From positions 62,001 to 126,000 of the forward strand of contig NZ_AUYB01000103.1 in NCBI RefSeq assembly GCF_001625655.1: a DNA stretch of 64,000 nt. Direction: 5' to 3'. The notes under the pieces were generated by a model. The model saw only the letters and a list, made by a program, of their open reading frames with translations, did no database searches and was not told the DNA's origin. Source of the stretch: Pseudoalteromonas luteoviolacea DSM 6061. GTDB lineage: Bacteria > Pseudomonadota > Gammaproteobacteria > Enterobacterales > Alteromonadaceae. A program made the translations under genes and the position numbers. Of the stretch, positions 53,297 to 61,347 are shown one piece after another (the first letter of the stretch is position 1; each line of letters opens with the position of its first letter).

Positions 53297-54778
53297 ATGG
53301 CGAGTATACAAAATGCCGTGCAAGTCATGGTAGATAAGCTAGTTGCTGACATGCAGGGCAACCAGCCTTTAACCGCTGAAGAACAGGCGTTGGTAAGTAA
53401 TGCCATCACTAAATTGACTGACAATACAAAACTGGAGCAAGCAGTTGTTGCCGTTGCTGAGTCACATATTAATGATGCTACAAGCGCACTTCAGCAGGTC
53501 TCGCAATCAACGGGTGCCGCATTACAAACGGCGACAGAGTCTTTGACTCAAACGAGCACAGATCTTGGTAATAAGTCAGATAAACTTGATCTGCTCGACG
53601 CGATGGCACCAAACTTGAACCGAGTGGAGTCTTTGCAGGCAACCAATAACTCTCTTCAAGTTAGGCCTTTAATGCCAATGACGCCTATCGATATTGCAAG
53701 CACGTCATCTAATAATCGTAGGTCAACGCCGGTATTTGCTGTGTATGACAGCAATGGCGAAACCCATGTTGTTCGACCTGGATTTTCTCACAATGGAAAC
53801 ACCGAGCAATGTCGCTTAGAGTTTTTAAAGTTGAGCGCAAATGGTGCTGAAAAAACCACCACGCACACTAGTTTTATCTACACAAATGCGTTTGAGCAAA
53901 ACCCAGCGAGTAAGATCTATTACTACGGCACCAGTGCTTATATACCTTTGGCAAGTAAAAATAACTCCGCTGATATTCAATATGAGATTGTCTATAGTAC
54001 TCAGGATTCTCAGACCACAGCTGTGGCAAACTATGGCGGAATCTTTTGTAAATCTTCTGGTTTTACTTCAATTACTAAACCTAAACAAAACCTCAATGCG
54101 ACAGATCAGTTTGGTGTAAGTACTTTAACTAGCCACAACTACAATGAGGTGGGGGTGTTATATGATAATACTAAGCATTGCTTGGTTATGGTGGATGAAG
54201 GCACATCTGTATTAGTAGAGAAATACCGTGACGGTAATATTGTAACAAATACCGCTATCGCCAATGCTGAAGAGCTTCAAGCTTATGTGGACGCAGGCGA
54301 CTTCACGGTTGTGAAGTTCATCTATCATAATATGCAATGGCCATATGGCATTAATAGTTACAATCATGCGGAACAAACAGTAGCTGGGTATGGAACTAGT
54401 TATTATGGGTTCTTCGGACGTTACAATGGTGTCACCAAAATGGGTGAGCACAAATACAGTGTGCATTATCGTTTTACCCAAGCTAAACGCTTAGAGCCGA
54501 TTAATTACTTCTTTAGTAATAGCTCAGGTCACTACAAGACTGCTAATTCAAATGGTACTTACTCTCCAGACTCAGAGGTAAAAGTGGTACTTGAAACTTT
54601 TGATGGCGAATTGTTGGGCATGTATTCATATCAAGCGAGAGCATATCACGCAGGTTACGATTGCGGCATATTAGGTGGTGCGATTAGCTGTATTAACCCT
54701 TACTCAGGTGCTGGGATTCTTAACGAGCACTATACCTATAACCAATATGGCCTTGGCCGTACTTGTCGCGCATTTTAA
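53297..54778 (+). CDS. Large coiled-coil tail-tip protein, cassette 3
   Basis: A 493-residue tip protein, the largest of the locus. Residues 1-115 are helical/coiled coil (ITKLTDNTKLEQAVVAVAESHI, ATSALQQVSQSTGAALQTATESL). The rest is beta-rich with many Tyr/Asn/Ser, e.g. LEFLKLSANGAEKTTTHTSF, SKIYYYGTSAYIPLASKNNS, and ends GAGILNEHYTYNQYGLGRTCRAF. No family recognised. It belongs with DUF4815 as the receptor-binding part of module 3. RBS AAGAGGA. Confidence 0.72.
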   Translation: MASIQNAVQVMVDKLVADMQGNQPLTAEEQALVSNAITKLTDNTKLEQAVVAVAESHINDATSALQQVSQSTGAALQTATESLTQTSTDLGNKSDKLDLLDAMAPNLNRVESLQATNNSLQVRPLMPMTPIDIASTSSNNRRSTPVFAVYDSNGETHVVRPGFSHNGNTEQCRLEFLKLSANGAEKTTTHTSFIYTNAFEQNPASKIYYYGTSAYIPLASKNNSADIQYEIVYSTQDSQTTAVANYGGIFCKSSGFTSITKPKQNLNATDQFGVSTLTSHNYNEVGVLYDNTKHCLVMVDEGTSVLVEKYRDGNIVTNTAIANAEELQAYVDAGDFTVVKFIYHNMQWPYGINSYNHAEQTVAGYGTSYYGFFGRYNGVTKMGEHKYSVHYRFTQAKRLEPINYFFSNSSGHYKTANSNGTYSPDSEVKVVLETFDGELLGMYSYQARAYHAGYDCGILGGAISCINPYSGAGILNEHYTYNQYGLGRTCRAF

Positions 54779-54787
54779 GGAGTGATT

Positions 54788-55225
54788 ATGAGTTGTGAAT
54801 ATTTTGCCGATAAAGGCATGAAGATTGATGGTAACTATTGGCTAGTACACCCTCAAACAGGCGTCGCTTGGAATGACACAACAGTGGCTGATTTTAAACA
54901 AACCTATGAAGCTCAGCAGATCTTGCTAGAAGAGGAAAGGTTTGCGGCATCAAAAGCAGAAAAGTTACAAGAGATCAAAGAAGCGGTGTTTAATAAATTA
55001 GGTAATGAGCAATGGCGTGTACAAAAGGCACAAGAACATATGCTTATTGCAGAGTTGTCTGGGGATCAAGCAGCACTTGGCTTGAGTAAGTCTCAATTGC
55101 AGGAGTTGCTTGCCAAACGAGAGCAGCTGCGCAAAGCGAGCGATGAAGCAGAGGTAACTATTGCAGAGATTACAACACAAGCTGAACTTGATGATTTTGA
55201 GTTTGATGTAAATATTTCATTATAA
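54788..55225 (+). CDS. Coiled-coil fibre-partner protein, cassette 3
   Basis: A 145-residue protein starting at ATG 54788 (AAGGAG 5 bp upstream; a GTG two codons earlier overlaps that site). It has a short N-terminal domain with WLVHPQTGVAWNDTTVADFKQ and a long Glu/Gln/Ala-rich coiled coil (AEKLQEIKEAVFNKLGNEQWRVQKAQEHMLIAEL). Probably a tip assembly helper, by position. A strong hairpin terminator follows. Confidence 0.68.
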   Translation: MSCEYFADKGMKIDGNYWLVHPQTGVAWNDTTVADFKQTYEAQQILLEEERFAASKAEKLQEIKEAVFNKLGNEQWRVQKAQEHMLIAELSGDQAALGLSKSQLQELLAKREQLRKASDEAEVTIAEITTQAELDDFEFDVNISL

Positions 55226-55312
55226 ACCTTTACAGTGACCCGTTTTATTCCCAATAAACGGGTTAGTATCAATATTGCTTGAGAAAGCAACAGAACTGTT
55301 ATTCCACAACCA

Positions 55313-55345
55313 AAACCCGCTTGGCCATACCAAGTGGGTTTCTTT
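55313..55345 (+). terminator. Terminator closing cassette 3
   Basis: Twelve-bp stem AAACCCGCTTGG/CCAAGTGGGTTT with one G-T pair and a CCATA loop, followed by TCTTTT. A GCTT-GAGA-AAGC mini-hairpin lies just upstream (55277-55288). Confidence 0.8.
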
Positions 55346-55382
55346 TACTGAGTTTTAGGGTTCTATCTCATTATTGCAAATA

Positions 55383-56244
55383 GGTCAGGAATGACCTGTT
55401 TTAGAGCCTTAAAATCAGTAAAATAACCCTAAGCTTGAGAAAAGCCTAATACACAATCTAAATTGACTTAAAGCCACACTGTTTATAGAAATATAAGCCG
55501 ATGTGGCTTTTTATTTTGGGGTGATTTTAACTGAATTAAAGCGGTCAGGAATGACCTGTTTTAGAGCCTTAAAATCAGTAAAATAACCCTAAGCTTGATA
55601 AAAGCCTAATACACAATCTAAATTGACTTAAAGCCACACTGTTTATAGAAATATAAGCCGATGTGGCTTTTTAGTTTCGGATGATTTTTAACTGAATTAA
55701 GGCGGTCAGGAATGACCTGTTTTAAAACCTTAAAATCAGTAAAATAACCCTAAGCTTGAGAAAAGCCTAATACACAATCTAAATTGATTTAAAGCCACGC
55801 TGTTTATAGAAATATAAGCCGATGTGGCTTTTTAGTTTGGGGTGGTTTTAACTGAATTAAGGCGGTCAGAAATGACCTGTTTTAGAGCCTTAAAATCAGT
55901 AAAATGACCCTAAGCTTGAGAAAAGCCTAATACACAATCAAAATTGATTTAAAGCCATGCTGTTTATAGAGATATAAGCCGGTGTGGCTTTTTAGTTTGG
56001 GGTGGTTTTAACTGAATTAAGGCGGTCAGGAATGACCTGTTTTAAAATCTTAAAATCAGTAAAATAACCCTAAGCTTGAGAAAAGCCTAATACACAATCA
56101 AAATTGATTTAAAGCCATGCTGTTTATAGAGATATAAGCCGGTATGGCTTTTTAGTTTGGGGGGATTTTAACTGAATTAAGGCGGTCAGGAATGACCTGT
56201 TTTAAAACCTTAAAATCAGTAAAATAATCCTAAGCTTGAGAAAG
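55383..56244 (+). repeat. Tandem array of about 160-bp structured repeats (5 full + 1 partial)
   Basis: Copies start at 55383, 55543, 55704, 55864, 56024 and 56184 (spacing 160, 161, 160, 160, 160); the last stops after about 60 bp. Each unit has: GGTCA-GGAA-TGACC; then CTGTTTTA...TAAAATCAG; then TAAGCTT-GAGAA-AAGCCTA; then a long stem AAAGCCAC...GTGGCTTT holding an inner TTATA-GAAA-TATAA hairpin, followed by a T-run like a terminator. Changes between copies keep the pairs (GCCAC/GTGGC, GCCAT/GTGGC, GCCAT/ATGGC) and the tetraloops stay GNRA (GGAA or GAAA; GAAA or GAGA). No gene is present in 55346-56270. This is a maintained structured element, not simple satellite DNA. Confidence 0.93.
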
Positions 56245-56270
56245 CTATACACAGTTATCCCATGAATCAA

Positions 56271-56300
56271 AACCCACATTTAATTAAATGTGGGTTTTTT
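56271..56300 (+). terminator. Perfect palindrome/terminator after the repeat array
   Basis: Palindrome AACCCACATTTAA/TTAAATGTGGGTT (56271-56296) followed by T-rich sequence, only 22 bp upstream of gpJ of cassette 4. Confidence 0.8.
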
Positions 56301-56318
56301 ATTTTAGGAAGATATTTT

Positions 56319-57218
56319 ATGAGTGGTTTCACTAAATTAGATCTGTCAAAAGTTCCCGTTCCAGATTTGATTAAATCGCTCGATTTTGAACTTTTATATG
56401 CGCAGTTAAAATCTCAGTTTCTACTTGATAACCCGCAGTATGAAGCGGCACTTTCTCTAGAGAGTGACCCAATAGCGGTGCTTTTACAGACAGTGGCTTA
56501 TCAACAAATATTACAAACGCAGAGTATTAATGATGCGGTCAAAGGAAATATGCTAGCTTCTGCGCAGGGAAATGACTTGGATGCCATCGCTGCTAGGTAC
56601 AATCTTGCACGAAAAGAACAACCATTAGAATCGGATAGTGCATTTAGGCAACGTATCCAACTTGCATTTAATGGCTTAAACACGGCAGGAAGCAGCGAAT
56701 CATATATTTACCATGCAATGTCCTGTGATGCTGAAATTAAAGATGTTTCGGTACAAAGTCCTGAGCCGTGTGACATTGAATTGACAATTTTGAGCCATAT
56801 CGGTAACGGCCATCCCAGCGATGCTCTTATTGAAACTGTTCAACATTATTTTGCGGCTCAAGGAAGAGCGCAACCCAAAGTGGATGAAAGTGCCTCTAGA
56901 GTAAGGCCCCTAGGAGATCGAGTAACAGTCCATAAAGCGGCAATTAAACCATTCTCAGTTCAAGCTGAGCTGTCAATTCTCTATGGACCGTCTGGTGAAA
57001 CGCTTGTATCAACAGCCCAACAAGCTGTGATGGAGTACTGTAAGTCTCGGCAGTTTCTTGGCAAAAAAGTGACAAGAGCAGGGATCTATGCTGCATTGCA
57101 TCAATCAGGTGTTGAGGATGTAACATTGTTAAGTCCCGTTGAAGACATTGTATCTTCTGCGACAGAGGCGCCTTTTTGTGAGTCAATATCTGTGACTATG
57201 GAAAATGTCTATGAATAA
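56319..57218 (+). CDS. Baseplate assembly protein gpJ, cassette 4
   Basis: A 299-residue gpJ, the most divergent of the four: VPVPDLIKSLDFELLYAQLKSQF, ILQTQSINDAVKGNMLASAQGNDLDAIAARYNLAR, FRQRIQLAFNGLNTAGS. The ATG at 56319 (AGGAAG 8 bp upstream) is preferred over an earlier start that would put codons inside the terminator palindrome. It overlaps gpI of cassette 4 by 14 bp. Confidence 0.9.
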   Translation: MSGFTKLDLSKVPVPDLIKSLDFELLYAQLKSQFLLDNPQYEAALSLESDPIAVLLQTVAYQQILQTQSINDAVKGNMLASAQGNDLDAIAARYNLARKEQPLESDSAFRQRIQLAFNGLNTAGSSESYIYHAMSCDAEIKDVSVQSPEPCDIELTILSHIGNGHPSDALIETVQHYFAAQGRAQPKVDESASRVRPLGDRVTVHKAAIKPFSVQAELSILYGPSGETLVSTAQQAVMEYCKSRQFLGKKVTRAGIYAALHQSGVEDVTLLSPVEDIVSSATEAPFCESISVTMENVYE

Positions 57219-58515
57219 GTTACTGCCTTCGAGTGCTTCTTCATTGACAAAAGAGCTAGGTACGGCACTTGCGTCACATAATACTGTCCGAAAACTGTTA
57301 CTTTCGTTACTAAATCTTCCTACTCGCAGCGATGCAGAGTTAGTATGGCTGGCAAAACTATGTGGACTTCAACCAGTTGATGTGCTCACTGATCCTGCTT
57401 GTTTGCAGCAATGTCAAACTAGGCAGCTCATCGTTTTGGTTGATATACCCGAGTTTTGCAGTGTTGTTCAACTGAATGAAATGGCTGAGCAACTTGCAAT
57501 TGAAAATTGGGATGTCAATGCTGCGGAATCGAATAACAGAGCTGTGGTCAAATCTGCCTGCGTTTTAAATGACACGAGGCTTTTAATTTCAAGTCTTTGG
57601 AACCCTTTTCTGTGTCCAGCAGAGCTATTACCTTGGCTCGCTTGGTCCGTATCTGTTGATGAATGGGATGAAGCATGGAGCGAGCCTTTAAAAAGGCAGG
57701 TGATAAATGATGCATTCGCGGTTCATCAAGTAAAAGGCACTCCTTATGCGCTACAAATAGCGCTGGACAGCCTAAATATCAAAACAGAAATTCGAGAGTG
57801 GTGGCAGGGTGATAACGTTGAAGAGTTACCCAGAGGTACAGTACAGGTTTGGGCACTAATTAATAGTAATTTGGATGAACACCAGCAAGGAATGCTGACC
57901 CCTCAAATGTTAAAACGAGTTCGCCGAATTGTGGAGTCTGTTAAACGCGGATCTATCCATATTGATGTGCAGCTAGGGTTGGCATTTACCGAGGGGTTGG
58001 GTTCGACGGGTGTTGCTTCGACTGCGATTCTGCAACGAAATGACGCGCCCCATGGTGTGGGAGTTAAGCCGCCAAATATGGTGCAAGAAAATGCACTTTA
58101 CGGTGCACAAGACACACTTCAGTCTGGGCACTATGCGATCTCGGGTAAAGGAGTTATACCACCGTATTCTAAAGGGTCAACTCATCTTGCTGGAACGTCA
58201 GGGTTGAATCAATCTGCACACTTCGCAATTGCAGGTAAAGGAGTGGTACCACCTAAAACCACGAGTACTAACTCGATTTTGGGTGTAACAAATACACAGC
58301 AATCTCAACATTTAGCGATTTCTGCGACAGGGGTAATACCTGGAAAAATAAGTCGAGGGAGTGGCTTGGTTGGCGTGATAGCCAGCTGCCGAACTTCGAG
58401 TATTCATGTTACTGGAAGTGGAGTGTTACCTGATAGCGTGACTGGGAATGAGCATTTAGTTAGCGCTACTCGGCAAATAATCTTTCAACATTTTAACTTA
58501 CAAGGAGCTGCTTAA
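57205..58515 (+). CDS. Tail protein gpI, cassette 4, with C-terminal repeats
   Basis: A 436-residue gpI, much longer than P2 gpI. The N-terminal 100 residues are an extra segment; the gpI core follows (CPAELLPWLAWSVSVDEWDEAW, VHQVKGTPYALQIALDSLNI, IREWWQGDN). From about residue 298 to the end there are four and a half repeats of about 31 residues with the signature (S/H)xAIxGKGVxPP (e.g. HYAISGKGVIPP, HFAIAGKGVVPP, HLAISATGVIPG). This repeat tail differs from those of the other gpI proteins. A 1-bp overlap (TAATG) leads into the collar adaptor. Confidence 0.88.
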   Translation: MSMNKLLPSSASSLTKELGTALASHNTVRKLLLSLLNLPTRSDAELVWLAKLCGLQPVDVLTDPACLQQCQTRQLIVLVDIPEFCSVVQLNEMAEQLAIENWDVNAAESNNRAVVKSACVLNDTRLLISSLWNPFLCPAELLPWLAWSVSVDEWDEAWSEPLKRQVINDAFAVHQVKGTPYALQIALDSLNIKTEIREWWQGDNVEELPRGTVQVWALINSNLDEHQQGMLTPQMLKRVRRIVESVKRGSIHIDVQLGLAFTEGLGSTGVASTAILQRNDAPHGVGVKPPNMVQENALYGAQDTLQSGHYAISGKGVIPPYSKGSTHLAGTSGLNQSAHFAIAGKGVVPPKTTSTNSILGVTNTQQSQHLAISATGVIPGKISRGSGLVGVIASCRTSSIHVTGSGVLPDSVTGNEHLVSATRQIIFQHFNLQGAA

Positions 58516-59078
58516 TGTCTGCATTAACGTTGCAGTTTACTCAAGTAGGCTTAGATGCTTTGCTGGCAGCCAAAGCCAACGGCAAAAAAGCGCAAATAAG
58601 CCATATGGCATTTGGTGACGCAAGCTATACACCAACTCAAACACAAACAAGCTTGCAAAGCCTCAAAGAACTCCAGCCTATTCGTGATGACAATTATGAA
58701 ACGGATGAAAACCATCAGGTTACGGTGGTGGCGTTGTTCGATAAAAAGATATCAGCCCCCGAATATGCGATTCGAGAGGTCGGTGTATTTATTCAAATAG
58801 ACGAGCCTGTAGGCAGTGACGAAAACCTTATTTTGTTAGGTGTTTATTCGCAGCCTAACCGCACGCTTGGCTATAGAACGCCGGATGTGAAAATTTTACA
58901 AAGTGTGACGTTGAGCTTGGCGCAACTGCCTTCTGATAGCGTAGAGATAAAGCCGGGCATCGATAACTTTAACGTATTGTTAGACAACGAGTTGGCGGAC
59001 TTAACTTTGGTACAACTAGATACAATGCATCGGCAATTGAAACAAGAGTTACGCTTGGCTGCACTGGAAAAGCTTTAA
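58515..59078 (+). CDS. Tail-collar fibre adaptor domain, cassette 4
   Basis: A 187-residue adaptor with only the N-terminal tail-collar fibre domain: LQFTQVGLDALLAAKANGKKAQISHMAFGDASYTP, YAIREVGVFIQIDEPV, LLGVYSQPNRTLGYRT, SLAQLPSDSVEI. It ends with a short helix (LDTMHRQLKQELRLAALEKL), without a tip domain. Same length class as the cassette 1 and 2 adaptors. Confidence 0.85.
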   Translation: MSALTLQFTQVGLDALLAAKANGKKAQISHMAFGDASYTPTQTQTSLQSLKELQPIRDDNYETDENHQVTVVALFDKKISAPEYAIREVGVFIQIDEPVGSDENLILLGVYSQPNRTLGYRTPDVKILQSVTLSLAQLPSDSVEIKPGIDNFNVLLDNELADLTLVQLDTMHRQLKQELRLAALEKL

Positions 59079-59098
59079 TCGTTTAATTAGGAAAATAC

Positions 59099-59935
59099 AT
59101 GTCAAACGAACATACTACGATCACTGAAAGCTTGGCGAAAGTCGCCACGCGCGCTAATGAGCTGTGCAACAGTGTTGATGAGCAGTTATCTGTTATCAAC
59201 TCTACTTTGACTTCTGAAAAGCAAAAAATGGCGGCTAAAACTGCAGAACTAGCAGCGTTTACACAGGCTGCTGTAGATGAGTCCAAGGTAAAAATTGATG
59301 CACTAGTAGATAATGGATTTCGCTCTGAAATCCCTTTTTTTAGAGTGACGAAAAACCAAGAATTAAAAATCAATGGAGTATTAACACCCGGTACAAAAGG
59401 AACACCCACAGGGTTTGCTAACAGAGCATCGCAGTATGAATGTGAAATTGTTGCACATACTCAGCATGGTGTGGACCCAGATCAAAAGGACCCTGAAATC
59501 CAAAAAATGTGGTCGGAAGTTCACCACACTATTCCGAAGCACAACCAGCCAGAGTTTGCAATTATTAGGTTAACGGCAAAAGACGTCGCAGATTACCCGA
59601 CAGTTCTCAGCAAGTGTTACTCAATTTATCAAGGTGCTCTGCCACAAAATGGCATATTCACATTTGGTGCTTGGGTAAAAGTTGAGCAAGGGGAAGTTCA
59701 TATGGGTTACCCATCGAGTGACGGAAGCACAAGATTACCGAACGATAACAAGTGGCATGAGAGAATGTACAGTGGTTCGGTCTTATCTGGGGGAGCTTAT
59801 TATAACTTTGGCCCTCATTTTTATCTGACAAAAGGTGCTAGCTGTTTGATTGCACTACCTGGCGTAGTGTTAGGTAAAGTACCTGAGGGGCGTTGGGGAT
59901 ATTTCGAAAGACCTGTTTTTGAGAGGGAGCAATAA
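59099..59935 (+). CDS. Coiled-coil tail-tip protein, SITE/RAN family, variant 1
   Basis: A 278-residue tip protein. The first 75 residues are coiled coil (ITESLAKVATRANELCNSVDEQL, SINSTL-like) and are clearly related to the next tip gene (60157). The C-terminal part has FFRVTKNQEL, a carbohydrate-module-like TFGAWVKVEQGEVHMGYPS and the closing ALPGVVLGKVPEGRWGYF seen in other tips. Probably the receptor-binding part for adaptor 4. Confidence 0.7.
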   Translation: MSNEHTTITESLAKVATRANELCNSVDEQLSVINSTLTSEKQKMAAKTAELAAFTQAAVDESKVKIDALVDNGFRSEIPFFRVTKNQELKINGVLTPGTKGTPTGFANRASQYECEIVAHTQHGVDPDQKDPEIQKMWSEVHHTIPKHNQPEFAIIRLTAKDVADYPTVLSKCYSIYQGALPQNGIFTFGAWVKVEQGEVHMGYPSSDGSTRLPNDNKWHERMYSGSVLSGGAYYNFGPHFYLTKGASCLIALPGVVLGKVPEGRWGYFERPVFEREQ

Positions 59936-60139
59936 ATGCTAGAGCACATTACAAATCAAGTAGATGAGTTGGGTGGTGTACGCAGCCAATATGATATTGA
60001 TGTCGATTTACGTGATTTTCTAAAAAAGACAGATTGGTATGTAATTAGAGAATCAGAGACTGGTGTGGCGATGCCTGAAGAAATTAAAGCACAACGTGAA
60101 TTTGCCAGAAGTCAGATTCAGACACCTTCGCTAAAATAG
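59936..60139 (+). CDS. Small tail-chaperone-like protein
   Basis: A 67-residue protein starting directly at the stop codon of the tip gene. It has LKKTDWYVIRESETGVAMPEEIKAQREFARSQI, the pattern of the phage tail-fibre assembly chaperone family (DWYVIR...ETG.x.P). Likely folds the preceding tip. Confidence 0.7.
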   Translation: MLEHITNQVDELGGVRSQYDIDVDLRDFLKKTDWYVIRESETGVAMPEEIKAQREFARSQIQTPSLK

Positions 60140-60156
60140 AATGAGGTAGATAAAAC

Positions 60157-60948
60157 ATGTCTAGTGATAATCTATCTATTACTGAACGGCTCACTAATGT
60201 TTCAGCACGCGCCAATGCGCTGTGCGATACGGTGCAAAGCCAAATTGGCAACATTAACAATACAGTGTCAGCGGCTGAGACAAAGTTTGATAATTACATG
60301 AGTGGAGCTCGCGCTGAGCTATCTCACATTCTGATGAGCAAAAACCAGAAAATGGAGCCTAATGATAGTGGGACGGCAATCAAAGGGTTCACAACCATTG
60401 GTTTAGAGCGATTTGAAGTTATCAAAGAAGCGACAATTTATGCAGCCGCTGCGAATGATACTGATCATACAGGAAAAGGAGTTGCACAAGACTTTCGTAC
60501 CAATGTGTATAATGGCTATGTTAACTCTGGCTTCCATATTTTGCGTATAAAATGGAAGAGAAATGACGCCTCTCACCCTGCACGAATTGACAATAACTAC
60601 TGGTTAGGGTTTCAGCAAGGAGCACTATCTACAGGTTGTTATCTAAAGTTAATTTCAGGCAGTATCGAAGGTACCATGCAACCTGTGAAGGAATATAGTA
60701 ACGGTTGGCAATTACTGGGGTATCATCAAAGAGCAGACAATCCGTCCAAATCATTTTACGGACCACATACTAAGTTGGGGCTCTCTTCCTCAACGCTTGA
60801 AGAAGGAGAAGCGTTGATCTGCCTATTTGGCAGTGTCAGTGGTTTCGTTGATTTTGAAACTGCGGGTTGGGGTGTATATCCTGAGTTTGCGAGACTTACT
60901 GATGTGTCTTCCGCTATTTCGCAACTTAGAACTGAATTGACGCCGTAG
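60157..60948 (+). CDS. Coiled-coil tail-tip protein, SITE/RAN family, variant 2
   Basis: A 263-residue tip protein whose coiled coil (SITERLTNVSARANALCDTVQSQIGNINNTV) is closely related to the preceding tip, but whose C-terminal beta domain differs (ILMSKNQKMEP, GFHILRIKWKRNDASHPARIDNNYWLGFQQGAL, ending CLFGSVSGFVDFETAGWGVYPEF). A second tip for the same docking site, in the same manner as the MSLEQDI series in cassette 1. Confidence 0.7.
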   Translation: MSSDNLSITERLTNVSARANALCDTVQSQIGNINNTVSAAETKFDNYMSGARAELSHILMSKNQKMEPNDSGTAIKGFTTIGLERFEVIKEATIYAAAANDTDHTGKGVAQDFRTNVYNGYVNSGFHILRIKWKRNDASHPARIDNNYWLGFQQGALSTGCYLKLISGSIEGTMQPVKEYSNGWQLLGYHQRADNPSKSFYGPHTKLGLSSSTLEEGEALICLFGSVSGFVDFETAGWGVYPEFARLTDVSSAISQLRTELTP

Positions 60949-60976
60949 TCTGGTGCTGTGATAAGGAATAAATACT

Positions 60977-61258
60977 ATGCAAATCAAACATAACGACACC
61001 TTGGTTGCATCAATCGGTGAAGCTTTGAATTCTGCGCAAGTAGCACAGTTTCTTGCAGTGAATGAAATTGATATTCCTGTAGATGAACTAACTCTTGAGT
61101 ATTCTCAAGGTGAAGCGCTGGAAGCTCGCAGAATGGCTTACATTGTGGAGTCTGATCCGTTATTTATGGAATGGCAATATGATCAAATTGAATCAAGCAA
61201 ACAAGCTTGGTTAGATAAGGTGGCAGAAATAAAAGCGCGCTTTCCATTTCCTGCGTAA
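60977..61258 (+). CDS. Small fibre-partner protein, KQAWL family, copy 3
   Basis: A 93-residue protein ending SSKQAWLDKVAEIKARFPFPA, like the 38536 and 42202 products. N-terminus MQIKHNDTLVASIGEALNSAQVAQFLAVNEID is of the type seen in phage tail assembly proteins. It ends the fibre region; 89 bp without a gene follow. Confidence 0.68.
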   Translation: MQIKHNDTLVASIGEALNSAQVAQFLAVNEIDIPVDELTLEYSQGEALEARRMAYIVESDPLFMEWQYDQIESSKQAWLDKVAEIKARFPFPA

Positions 61259-61347
61259 CTTGTTCGGGCATTTCGTCCTTCTCGACTCACTTGTTTCCCA
61301 CGAGTCACAACCATCATAAGTTTTAACTTTAAAGAGTAATTAATCTC

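Noticed and set aside
55383..56244. CRISPR array
   Set aside because: Repeats are about 160 bp, directly adjoining and without unique spacers; no cas genes are nearby.
55383..56244. Integron attC array or diversity-generating retroelement
   Set aside because: No RYYYAAC/GTTRRRY core sites, no integrase, no reverse transcriptase and no template/variable repeat pair with adenine-directed changes were found.
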